Assembly (NCBI GenBank): GCA_003282055.1
Contig: QCAD01000010.1
Span: 1 to 18,639 of the forward strand
Reading direction: 5' to 3'
From: Pelagibacteraceae bacterium AG-339-N18
GTDB taxonomy: Bacteria; Pseudomonadota; Alphaproteobacteria; Pelagibacterales; Pelagibacteraceae
DNA length: 18,639 nucleotides
Positions within the stretch are counted from its first letter, which is position 1; the number at the start of each line of letters is the position of its first letter. Of this stretch, positions 12,596-18,639 are shown piece after piece. A model generated the notes under the pieces. That model worked only from the letters and a program-made list of their open reading frames with translations, did no database searches and was not told the DNA's origin. The translations under genes and the position numbers were made by a program.

Positions 12596-13543
12596 CTAAA
12601 CTGATTTAATCTTAATATCAAACGCTTCCATTAACTCATTCCACTCTCTATTAGATAAACCAGAATCAGTTAAAGAAACTTTTTCTCCTTCGATAAGTTT
12701 TTGAATTACCGCTTTACCTTTTGAAGAAACTTCCGTACCACCAACTCTGTAATCCATAAACGCATCATAAGTGATTGGGACCCATTTTTTTAAAGTATCG
12801 AGCATTATATCTGCATAAACTCTTATTTCATATTGAGCGTGATGATCAGCTCTTAATCTTAGAAAATTCATAAGATTTAATAAATCCGTTTTCCAATACC
12901 ATTGTGTGTATGTATTTAATGTTAGATTCATTCTTGCAAGCTCTCTTGCTAGACCTTTTTTATTTTCATCGATTTTAGATCCATCAAATCTCTCATTAAG
13001 CATTGTCTCATAATTAGAATAAGTTCTTTCAGCATCATTTTTTAAAAGTTCTAAAACTTCTTTGGCTTGGGCGCCCTCTAAAACATCTCCTCTTCCCTGT
13101 CTATTACTTGTAGATTGTGCTGCTAAATTTTCATCTGTTGGTAGATAAAACTCTTTATCTAAAATAGAATATCTTGCAGAATATTCATTAACATTAGCGG
13201 TTCTATGTCTAATCCACTGACGGGCAATAAATATAGGTAACTTGATATGATATTTTATTTCACACATTTCAAATGGAGTGCTATGCCAATGCCTCATTAA
13301 ATATCTTATTAAACCAGCATCGGTCGATACTTGTTTGGTTCCTTTTCCATATGAGACTCTTGCTGACTGAACAATTGAAGTATCATCGCCCATATAATCA
13401 ATTACTCTGATAAATCCATGATCCAGTGCTGGCATTGCTTCGTATAAAATTTTCTCAAGCTCTGGAGCTGTAACTCTTTTCGTTTGATTTTGTTGAGACT
13501 GTTGATTTTTTATATCTTCTTGTTGTTCTTTAGTTAATTTCAT
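12596..13543 (-). CDS. thyX: Flavin-dependent thymidylate synthase ThyX
   Basis: FAD-dependent enzyme that methylates dUMP to dTMP using methylene-tetrahydrofolate and NADPH; it replaces ThyA. From the chosen start it has 315 residues. The ThyX signature is clear at 112-124: [13 protein letters not shown], with the family R-H-R triplet and the later S-x-R. R-x-S-Y-G-K (62-67), H-W-H-S-T-P-F-E (85-92) and L-R-L-R-x-D-x-H-A-Q-Y-E-I-R near the C-terminus also fit the family. The frame stays open upstream to an ATG at 13666, but that extension is translated from the tmRNA acceptor region and is not credible. I therefore take the ATG at 13543, just before M-K-L-T-K-E-Q-Q. No strong Shine-Dalgarno is seen. 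The gene is divergent from the tmRNA gene. Confidence 0.94.
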   Translation of the reverse strand: MKLTKEQQEDIKNQQSQQNQTKRVTAPELEKILYEAMPALDHGFIRVIDYMGDDTSIVQSARVSYGKGTKQVSTDAGLIRYLMRHWHSTPFEMCEIKYHIKLPIFIARQWIRHRTANVNEYSARYSILDKEFYLPTDENLAAQSTSNRQGRGDVLEGAQAKEVLELLKNDAERTYSNYETMLNERFDGSKIDENKKGLARELARMNLTLNTYTQWYWKTDLLNLMNFLRLRADHHAQYEIRVYADIMLDTLKKWVPITYDAFMDYRVGGTEVSSKGKAVIQKLIEGEKVSLTDSGLSNREWNELMEAFDIKIKSV

Positions 13544-13551
13544 GAATGTTA

Positions 13552-13579
13552 TTGAATCTCTTGCATTTCCTTTTATATT
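13552..13579 (+). promoter_or_regulatory. Predicted sigma-70-type promoter of the tmRNA gene
   Basis: TTGAAT (13552-13557), a 16-base spacer and TATATT (13574-13579) match the -35/-10 pattern. Transcription would start near 13586, where the first RNA hairpin begins. The site lies just upstream of the thyX start codon and overlaps a possible opposite-strand promoter. In sequence this A+T-rich, chance matches are common, so support comes mainly from the position. Confidence 0.45.
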
Positions 13580-13598
13580 AATAAAGTTGGATTTCCAA
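13572..13598 (-). promoter_or_regulatory. Possible thyX promoter overlapping the tmRNA promoter
   Basis: Read on the minus strand, TTGGAA (13598-13593), a 15-base spacer and TATAAA (13577-13572) could form a promoter about 30 bases before the thyX ATG. Its -10 shares bases with the tmRNA -10 and its -35 lies in the first tmRNA hairpin, so use of the two would be mutually exclusive. The spacer is short and the match is weak. Confidence 0.3.
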
Positions 13599-13665
13599 CT
13601 ATGACGATAAACGAATTTCGTAATAACCATTACGGACGTGGGGGCAGTACCCACCACCTCCACCA

Positions 13666-13677
13666 TTTACAACTTAT
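13666..13677 (+). other. tmRNA intervening loop removed during processing
   Basis: Twelve A+T-rich bases lie between the CCA of the acceptor piece (ends 13665) and the first G of the coding-piece acceptor stem (13678). Since CCA and the 5' GGGGGTG are paired as an acceptor stem, these bases form the loop that must be excised to expose the CCA end. The CCA is encoded in the gene. Exact cleavage sites are inferred from the pairing only. Confidence 0.75.
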
Positions 13678-13759
13678 GGGGGTGAACTAGATTCGACGGA
13701 TGACTAAAAGCTATTCTTTCGTTCGGAATTGTTCCTCCGAAAAGGGCTATTTTATAATT

Positions 13760-13789
13760 GCTAACGAAAGTTACGCACTTGCTGCTTAA
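13760..13789 (+). other. tmRNA proteolysis-tag reading frame (ANESYALAA)
   Basis: GCT at 13760 is the likely resume codon. The frame reads A-N-E-S-Y-A-L-A-A and stops at TAA (13787-13789), so the added tag would be Ala (from charged tmRNA) plus ANESYALAA. The Y-A-L-A-A end is the usual ClpXP/ClpAP recognition tail and the A-N-E start resembles other tags. The stop codon lies in the left arm of a perfect 9-bp hairpin (13785-13793 with 13799-13807, loop CTTTA). Confidence 0.9.
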
Positions 13790-13819
13790 TTAACTTTATT
13801 AATTAAGTAGACGGGGTCT

Positions 13820-13855
13820 GGGGCACCTGGCAACAGAACGCCCCCTTTATTTAAT
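13820..13855 (+). terminator. 3' hairpin of tmRNA, terminator-like
   Basis: GGGGC (13820-13824) pairs with GCCCC (13840-13844), enclosing CTG-GCAA-CAG, a 3-bp stem with a GNRA-type tetraloop (13827-13836). TTTATTTAATTT follows, so the structure could also serve as an intrinsic terminator. Part of it probably belongs to the mature tmRNA 3' domain; separating the two roles is not possible from sequence alone. Confidence 0.45.
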
Positions 13856-14227
13856 TTACTTTAGGTATTTTTTTAAATTTGGCTTGAAGTAATTTGGTCC
13901 TTTCATTACTTTTCCAAATTCATTATAAATAGGTTTTCCTTTTTCATCTAATTTACTCATATTTGAATTTTGAACTTCATCGAAACATTTATCTAGATTA
14001 ATACCAAAAGCATGTCCTGAACCATAAGTCACGTAAAGAATATCAGTTAATGCGTCTGCAATTTCAATTATATCTTTTTTATTTATGGCCTCTTTTAATT
14101 CATCCAATTCCTCTTTAATAAGACTTAATCTTAAATTATTTATTTTATCAGTGCTTAGAGATGGTCTCAATTTTACCTCTTGACCAAAAGTTTTCATAAA
14201 AGCGCCAACTTTCTCAAAATTTGTCAT
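13856..14227 (-). CDS. MazG-like nucleoside triphosphate pyrophosphohydrolase
   Basis: A 123-residue all-alpha NTP pyrophosphatase-like protein. Such enzymes cut (d)NTPs to (d)NMP and pyrophosphate and need Mg2+. The metal-binding pattern is visible: E39-E40-x2-E43 (K-E-E-L-D-E-L-K-E-A), then E55-x2-D58 (I-E-I-A-D-A-L-T-D, D62 following). The C-terminal part, with N-M-S-K-L-D-E-K-G-K-P and V-M-K-G-P-N-Y-F-x-P, recurs in small MazG-like proteins. The ATG at 14227 is chosen because AGGAG lies four bases upstream; a longer frame runs into fumC and lacks a site. The real substrate is unknown. House-cleaning of non-canonical or excess dNTPs is the usual role, and nearness to thyX makes a dUTP/dCTP link possible but unproven. 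Confidence 0.75.
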   Translation of the reverse strand: MTNFEKVGAFMKTFGQEVKLRPSLSTDKINNLRLSLIKEELDELKEAINKKDIIEIADALTDILYVTYGSGHAFGINLDKCFDEVQNSNMSKLDEKGKPIYNEFGKVMKGPNYFKPNLKKYLK

Positions 14228-14280
14228 TTTGCTCCTGTAAGTTATTGAATTTTTAATATATATATATTTATTATTTATCA
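14228..14280. promoter_or_regulatory. Divergent intergenic region between pyrophosphohydrolase gene and fumC
   Basis: These 53 bases separate two divergent starts, so both promoters must lie here or inside the genes. They contain a clear AGGAG Shine-Dalgarno for the minus-strand gene (14232-14236) and a run of alternating T/A. No spaced -35/-10 pair is convincing for either direction, and fumC has no recognisable Shine-Dalgarno. Confidence 0.4.
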
Positions 14281-15669
14281 ATGAAATTTCGTAAAGAATT
14301 CGATAGTATTGGACCAATAAATGTACCAAAAGATAAATATTGGGGTGCATCAACTCAAAGATCAAGAAAATATTTTGATATAGGAGAATTCTTAGTAAGA
14401 CCCATATTGATTAAATCTATTGCTATTATTAAAAAGGCTGCTGCAAAAATTCATTTAAAGGATAAACAAATATCACCTAAAATTTCGAGAGCTATAATTA
14501 CTGCATCAAATGAGATAATTTCAGGTAAACTAGATGATCATTTTCCATTAAAGGTTTGGCAAACAGGGTCCGGTACACAAACAAATATGAATGTGAATGA
14601 AGTTATTGCAAACAGAGCTATAGAAATTTTAAAAGGAAAAAAAGGATCAAAAAAACCAGTTCATCCAAATGATCATGTGAATAAGTCCCAGTCTACTAAT
14701 GATGTATTTCCAACTGCAATGCATATTGCCATAGCGATTGAAACAAATAGTAAATTACTTCCATCTTTAAAGTTGCTAAATAAAGAACTTAAAAAAAAAG
14801 TTTCAGAGTTTAAAAATATTATTAAAGTTGGAAGAACACATCTTCAAGACGCGACTCCACTTTCTCTGGGCCAAGAGTTCTCTGGTTATCAATCTCAAAT
14901 TGAAGATAGCATTCATAGAGTTAGTAGAGCATTAGATGAAATTTATTTACTAGCTCAAGGAGGTACAGCTGTTGGAACTGGTATTAATACTAAAAAAAAT
15001 TTTGATAAAAAGGTGATTAATGAGATAAAACAAATTACTAAATTACCATTTAAACCAACAAAGAATAAATTTGCAGCTCTTGCCGCACACGACGAAATAG
15101 TAAATTTTTCTGGAACATTAAATACAACTGCAGTAAGCTTAATGAAAATTGCAAACGATATAAGGTTTTTGGGTTCGGGACCAAGAGCGGGTTATGGAGA
15201 ACTTATTTTACCATCCAATGAACCTGGATCATCTATTATGCCCGGTAAAGTGAATCCAACTCAATCTGAAGCAGTTACTATGGTTTGTGTTAAAGTAATT
15301 GGAAATCACAATGGAATAACTATGGCCGGTTCTCATGGACACTTTGAATTGAATGTATTTAAACCTTTAATTGCCCACAATATTCTTCAATCCATTGATT
15401 TGTTGGCTGATAGCATTAAAAATTTCACCCTTTTTTGTGTTAAAGGAATAAAAGCAGATAAATTAAAAATTAAAGAATACTTGGATAATTCTTTAATGCT
15501 TGTAACTGCGTTAGCTCCTTTTATTGGATATGATAATTCTGCTAAAATTGCTAAATTAGCACTTAAAAATAAAACAACCTTAAAACATGAGGCACTAAAG
15601 TCCAAACTCATTAATGAAAAAGATTATGATAGAATTGTAAATCCAAAAAAAATGATTTACCCGGCGTAG
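14281..15669 (+). CDS. fumC: Class II fumarate hydratase FumC
   Basis: Iron-independent fumarase of the TCA cycle, interconverting fumarate and malate, a cytoplasmic tetramer. The 462-residue product has the normal length and all signatures: [12 protein letters not shown] (93-104), [10 protein letters not shown] (132-141), G-R-T-H-L-Q-D-A (184-191, with the catalytic His) and the flexible-loop signature [11 protein letters not shown] (316-326, S318 the presumed base). The start at 14281 begins [11 protein letters not shown], as in other FumC proteins. No Shine-Dalgarno is seen; the leader is purely A/T. The 3' end overlaps the convergent AsmA-like gene by 13 bases with no visible terminator. 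Confidence 0.97.
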   Translation: MKFRKEFDSIGPINVPKDKYWGASTQRSRKYFDIGEFLVRPILIKSIAIIKKAAAKIHLKDKQISPKISRAIITASNEIISGKLDDHFPLKVWQTGSGTQTNMNVNEVIANRAIEILKGKKGSKKPVHPNDHVNKSQSTNDVFPTAMHIAIAIETNSKLLPSLKLLNKELKKKVSEFKNIIKVGRTHLQDATPLSLGQEFSGYQSQIEDSIHRVSRALDEIYLLAQGGTAVGTGINTKKNFDKKVINEIKQITKLPFKPTKNKFAALAAHDEIVNFSGTLNTTAVSLMKIANDIRFLGSGPRAGYGELILPSNEPGSSIMPGKVNPTQSEAVTMVCVKVIGNHNGITMAGSHGHFELNVFKPLIAHNILQSIDLLADSIKNFTLFCVKGIKADKLKIKEYLDNSLMLVTALAPFIGYDNSAKIAKLALKNKTTLKHEALKSKLINEKDYDRIVNPKKMIYPA

Positions 15670-17240
15670 ACTTTAAAAAAATCTTTCACAAAATTTCTAA
15701 AAGTAACTTTGTTAAATAAATTTTTTTTTTTTTTATTATATTCCTCTATAAACAAGTTAACTTTTTTATTAGATTTATTATCAACTTCAATATTATTTAT
15801 AAAGATTTTACCTTCATTAAAATCATATACAAAATCAGCTTTTATTTGGTTAAAAACATTCCTATAATTTCTTTTAATTTGAAAATACCTGAAAAATTTT
15901 TCAACATCATTAAAATCAAATTTTATTTCTCCAATTAATTTTTTTTCATTTCTCTCATTTAAAAATTCAATATCTTGAGATCTAAGCGAAACTGATTCAT
16001 TCCATTTTACATCAAAATTATTTGCTATTATTCTTCTATCTCCAAAAGCAATTCTTAAGTTCAAATCTTTGAAATATTCAAACTTTTCAATTTTATTTAT
16101 ATTAACATTGAAAACGGCATTTAAATTTGGATTATATAGTAAATCTGTATTTAAAAGTTCTAAAATTAAAGATTCATTATTAAATACTTTTTTTTGGCTT
16201 ACATAATCAAAATTTAAATCTGATGAGAAATAAAAAGGTTTAAAATTTAATAAACCATTAAAATTTTTATCTTTTGATAAAAAATATAATTTTTCATTTT
16301 CAATCTTGTAATTGAATAAATTTTTTTTGTTAAAAAATGTTATTTCAAAAAAACCTTTTATTTTTTCTTCATTATGTTCAACAGATGTTTCTGTATTTAA
16401 CCTGATTTTTCTTGAACTAAGTTTTATTAATTTTTTTTTTTCATTATAATTTCTACTGACTTTTAAATTGAACGGAACATTGAATATTTCAAGTTCTGAA
16501 TTTAATTTTTGAAGTTGATTTGTATTATCATAAAAATAATCAATCTTTTTCAATTTTGATAAGAACAATAAGTCTTGGTCCATATCTCTAAAAAATAATT
16601 TATTTTTTATAAATACAACTTTATTTTGTGTTTTTAGTTTTTTTAAAGTTTTATTAAAAAAATTGAGATTATTTATATTTGTATTAAATTCATTATTTTG
16701 AAATACCAGATCTTTGACTTCTAATTTCCTAGGTAAAAAAAAATTATTATAAGAAATATGAAACTTTGTATATCCAGATTTACCTAGAACTTTATCGTCA
16801 ACTATAATATTAAGGTTTTTTGTATAGAAAAAAGGTTTAGGAAATAAACCATATTTGATTTTTTCATTAAATTTTATTTTGATATCATATTTATTTGATA
16901 TCTGATTTATTAAAGACTTCTGAATTTCATTTTTATTATAAAAAGCTGGGATAAAGAAATAAGAAAAAAACAAAAATACCACAGTGGTAATTAAAACTCC
17001 TATTTTCTTATTTAAGTAATATGGTTTTTTCTTGCTCTGATTGAATTTTCCAAAATTTTTAAATTTATCAAAAAAACTTTCAATTATATTATCTAAATGA
17101 ATTATTCTTTTTTTAATTGAAGTTTTTTTATTAGATTGAAATTTAGATCTATTTAACTCAGCAAAAAAACTTTCTAAAATTTTATTTATTGATAATAATA
17201 TTTTTTTAAATTTTTTTTTATTAAAAATTAAATTAAACAT
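15657..17240 (-). CDS. AsmA-family membrane protein with N-terminal cytoplasmic extension
   Basis: AsmA-like proteins are anchored in the inner membrane and extend into the periplasm; family members have been linked to outer-membrane biogenesis and phospholipid transport. The 527-residue product has one membrane segment (about 80-99, [16 protein letters not shown]), followed by the AsmA start: a helix, [22 protein letters not shown] (118-138). Long beta-rich sequence follows with few further landmarks. Unusually, about 79 mostly basic residues precede the membrane segment and contain two similar units around E-S-F-F (23-26 and 54-57). No other Met lies before the membrane segment. A run of 14 A (15721-15734) sits near the 3' end. 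It diverges from uvrD by 32 bases. Confidence 0.72.
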   Translation of the reverse strand: MFNLIFNKKKFKKILLSINKILESFFAELNRSKFQSNKKTSIKKRIIHLDNIIESFFDKFKNFGKFNQSKKKPYYLNKKIGVLITTVVFLFFSYFFIPAFYNKNEIQKSLINQISNKYDIKIKFNEKIKYGLFPKPFFYTKNLNIIVDDKVLGKSGYTKFHISYNNFFLPRKLEVKDLVFQNNEFNTNINNLNFFNKTLKKLKTQNKVVFIKNKLFFRDMDQDLLFLSKLKKIDYFYDNTNQLQKLNSELEIFNVPFNLKVSRNYNEKKKLIKLSSRKIRLNTETSVEHNEEKIKGFFEITFFNKKNLFNYKIENEKLYFLSKDKNFNGLLNFKPFYFSSDLNFDYVSQKKVFNNESLILELLNTDLLYNPNLNAVFNVNINKIEKFEYFKDLNLRIAFGDRRIIANNFDVKWNESVSLRSQDIEFLNERNEKKLIGEIKFDFNDVEKFFRYFQIKRNYRNVFNQIKADFVYDFNEGKIFINNIEVDNKSNKKVNLFIEEYNKKKKNLFNKVTFRNFVKDFFKVYAG

Positions 17241-17272
17241 AAATTTTTGAAACTTATAATTAAATTATTCAA
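17241..17272. promoter_or_regulatory. Short divergent promoter region, AsmA-like / uvrD
   Basis: The 32 bases between the divergent starts include TATAAT (17255-17260, + strand), a good -10 for uvrD placing the start about 7 bases before the uvrD ATG. The matching -35 region (around 17232-17237, inside the AsmA-like gene) is poor. TTGAA and TTCAA (17247-17251, 17268-17272) form a small inverted pair of unknown meaning. Confidence 0.35.
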
Positions 17273-18639
17273 ATGGTAAACTCTGATTATCTAAAAAATC
17301 TTAATGATGGCCAAAAACAAGCTGTATCATCACTTGAAGGACCATTATTGATAGTTGCTGGTGCAGGATCAGGAAAAACGAAGGTCTTAACAAGTAGAAT
17401 TGCACACATTATTAAAACCAAAAAAGCTTTTCCAAACCAAATTCTTGCTGTCACATTTACAAATAAAGCTGCAAAGGAAATGCACAATAGGGTAAGTAAA
17501 ATTTTAGGTTCATCAGCAATTGGTCTTTCTTGGTTGGGTACTTTTCACTCTATCTGTGCAAAATTATTAAGAAAACATGCTCCAGCAGTTAATTTAAAAT
17601 CAAATTTTACAATTATAGATACTGATGACCAAATCAGACTTATAAAAAATATTTGTAAAGCTGAAAATATTGATGTTAAACAACTTGCTCCAAGATACAT
17701 AATTGCAATTATTGATAAATGGAAGAATAAGGGTTTATACCCTGATGAGGTCAAAGTAAAAATTAAAGATATGTATGAAAAAAATATCTTACCAGTTTAT
17801 AAAATCTACCAACAAAAATTAATTGATTTAAATGCCTGTGATTTTGGTGATCTTATTCTTCATTCAGTTAAAATTTTGGAAAAGGAAAAAGATATCAGAG
17901 AAATCTATAGTAAAAATTTTAAATTTATACTTGTAGATGAGTATCAAGATACAAATTACATTCAAAGTAAGTGGCTAAATTTATTAGCGGAAAAAAACAA
18001 AAATATATGTTGTGTTGGAGATGATGATCAGTCGATTTATAGTTGGAGAGGTGCAGAAATTAAAAATTTTTTGGATTTCGATAAAATTTATCAGAATACA
18101 AAAATAATTAGACTTGAAAAAAATTATAGATCAACAGAAAATATTTTGACAGTGGCATCCTCTTTGATTTCTAATAATCAAAATAGGGTTGGTAAAACAT
18201 TAAAATCAACTATGGAAGAGGGTGAATTAATTAAACTAAATTGTTTTAAAAATGGAAAAGATGAGGCAATCGGTGTTTCAGATGAGATAGAGAAAATTAA
18301 AAAAAAATTTTCACTTAACAATATTGCAATTTTAGTTAGGGCAATTTTTCAAACAAGAGAGTTTGAGGAAAGATTTTTAAAAATAGGTTTACCGTATAGA
18401 ATTCTTGGAGGAATAAAATTTTATGAAAGGGCAGAAATAAAAGACTGTGTTGCTTACTTAAGATTAATCTACCAAGATAAGGATGACTTAGCTTTTGAAA
18501 GAATTGTAAATAATCCAAAAAGATCTATAGGTGAAAGCACCATCAAAATAATACACGAGTTCTCAAAGATAAATAAACTAAGTTTAGAAAACTCAGCAAG
18601 GAGAATGCTTGGAGAAAATTTAATCAAACCTAAAGCAAA
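17273..18639 (+). CDS. uvrD: UvrD/PcrA-type DNA helicase, 5' part (N-terminal two thirds)
   Basis: N-terminal part of a superfamily 1A ATP-dependent 3'-5' DNA helicase used in nucleotide-excision and mismatch repair and in clearing RecA or stalled forks. Seen: Q motif L-N-D-G-Q-K-Q-A-V (10-18), Walker A G-A-G-S-G-K-T (30-36), motif Ia F-T-N-K-A-A-K-E-M (61-69), T-F-H-S (89-92), Walker B D-E-Y-Q-D-T-N (221-227; more often D-E-F), motif III G-D-D-D-Q-S-I-Y-S-W-R-G-A (248-260) and motif IV N-Y-R-S (283-286). It stops at the window edge after residue 455. The last 66 bases are the reverse complement of 11006-11071, through which the frame continues exactly into the 3' part at 10336-11070. The joined protein would have 678 residues, a plausible full length. 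Confidence 0.95.
   Translation, partial: MVNSDYLKNLNDGQKQAVSSLEGPLLIVAGAGSGKTKVLTSRIAHIIKTKKAFPNQILAVTFTNKAAKEMHNRVSKILGSSAIGLSWLGTFHSICAKLLRKHAPAVNLKSNFTIIDTDDQIRLIKNICKAENIDVKQLAPRYIIAIIDKWKNKGLYPDEVKVKIKDMYEKNILPVYKIYQQKLIDLNACDFGDLILHSVKILEKEKDIREIYSKNFKFILVDEYQDTNYIQSKWLNLLAEKNKNICCVGDDDQSIYSWRGAEIKNFLDFDKIYQNTKIIRLEKNYRSTENILTVASSLISNNQNRVGKTLKSTMEEGELIKLNCFKNGKDEAIGVSDEIEKIKKKFSLNNIAILVRAIFQTREFEERFLKIGLPYRILGGIKFYERAEIKDCVAYLRLIYQDKDDLAFERIVNNPKRSIGESTIKIIHEFSKINKLSLENSARRMLGENLIKPKA
18574..18639. repeat. 66-bp perfect inverted repeat, right copy (within uvrD, at window end)
   Basis: Exact reverse complement of 11006-11071, ending on the last base of the window. The true length could be greater, as the sequence beyond is not available. 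It encodes uvrD residues 435-455 in native context: the frame runs in from the N-terminal part without interruption. Sequence just upstream (to 18573) has no similarity to the bases right of the left copy. Confidence 0.97.

Larger units (their letters stand above)
13586..13850 (+). ncRNA. ssrA: Two-piece (circularly permuted) tmRNA gene
   Basis: tmRNA rescues stalled ribosomes and tags the nascent chain for proteolysis. Here the 3' acceptor part precedes the 5' coding part, the permuted arrangement known from Alphaproteobacteria. The acceptor piece (about 13586-13665) has small hairpins (13585-13600 and 13620-13633), a T arm GTGGG/CCCAC with loop GGCAGTA, and ends in CACCTCC-ACCA. The coding piece starts at 13678 with GGGGGTG, which pairs with CACCTCC over 7 bp. 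It continues with A-A-C-T-A-G-A-T-T-C-G-A-C-G-G, the conserved tmRNA D-loop-like region, then the tag frame. After the tag come a hairpin around its stop and a final GGGGC/GCCCC hairpin. The 5' and 3' ends are estimates. It is divergent from thyX and convergent with the NTP pyrophosphohydrolase gene. Confidence 0.93.

Noticed and set aside
13544..13666. A 41-residue N-terminal extension of ThyX from the ATG at 13666
   Set aside because: It is translated antisense through the tmRNA acceptor piece, has no ribosome-binding site, and ThyX proteins begin near the M-K-L start.
14251..14270. Alternating T/A tract as a microsatellite or operator
   Set aside because: It is short and expected in intergenic DNA with this composition.
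14228..14365. A 46-residue N-terminal extension of the MazG-like protein
   Set aside because: It runs into the fumC coding region, is compositionally unlike the family, and a proper AGGAG site marks the ATG at 14227.
15387..15611. Open frame antisense to fumC
   Set aside because: It lies wholly inside a highly conserved gene and has no family resemblance.
17287..17754. Two open frames antisense to uvrD
   Set aside because: They are shadows of the conserved helicase motifs.
11072..18573. Segment as a mobile element or genomic island
   Set aside because: It contains only core genes (thyX, ssrA, fumC, AsmA-like) with the same composition as the flanks, and no integrase, transposase or phage gene.

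Overview
The window looks like a low-GC, gene-dense alphaproteobacterial chromosome segment, most likely SAR11/Pelagibacterales. That placement is inferred from strong A+T bias, genes that overlap or are spaced by 1-60 bases, a murG-murC-murB-ddl-ftsQ-ftsA-lpxC-bamD-ligA order, flavin-dependent thymidylate synthase (thyX), and a circularly permuted (two-piece) tmRNA gene of the alphaproteobacterial kind. No IS element, CRISPR array, tRNA or rRNA gene was seen.

Bases 1-8649 (+ strand) hold the end of murG, then murC, murB, ddl, ftsQ, a strongly reduced ftsA-like gene, lpxC, bamD and ligA. Together they make and ligate UDP-MurNAc-peptide precursors, assemble the divisome, start lipid A synthesis and insert outer-membrane proteins; ligA seals DNA nicks. 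Two genes often found in this order in relatives, ftsZ (between ftsA and lpxC) and recN (between bamD and ligA), are not here, and the ftsA-like product lacks the actin-fold ATPase motifs. Bases 8642-11070 (- strand) hold an M24B aminopeptidase P translationally coupled to the 3' third of a UvrD/PcrA helicase gene.

Bases 11139-14227 hold, on the - strand, a membrane-anchored SGNH-hydrolase-like gene, thyX and a small MazG-like NTP pyrophosphohydrolase. The two-piece tmRNA lies on the + strand between thyX and the pyrophosphohydrolase gene. fumC (+) and an AsmA-family gene (-) then converge with overlapping ends, and the 5' two thirds of uvrD (+) runs off the right end.

The most striking feature is that the two uvrD pieces are in opposite orientation, 6.2 kb apart, and share a perfect 66-bp inverted repeat (11006-11071 and 18574-18639). 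Joined through that repeat they give one continuous 678-residue helicase in a single frame. So the segment from about 11072 to 18573 is inverted relative to an intact locus. The repeat runs exactly to the last base of the window, which favours a chimeric amplification or assembly product. A real inversion, or a reversible switch that breaks uvrD, is the biological alternative. Apart from this the content is core housekeeping; I see no convincing novel defence or mobile system.
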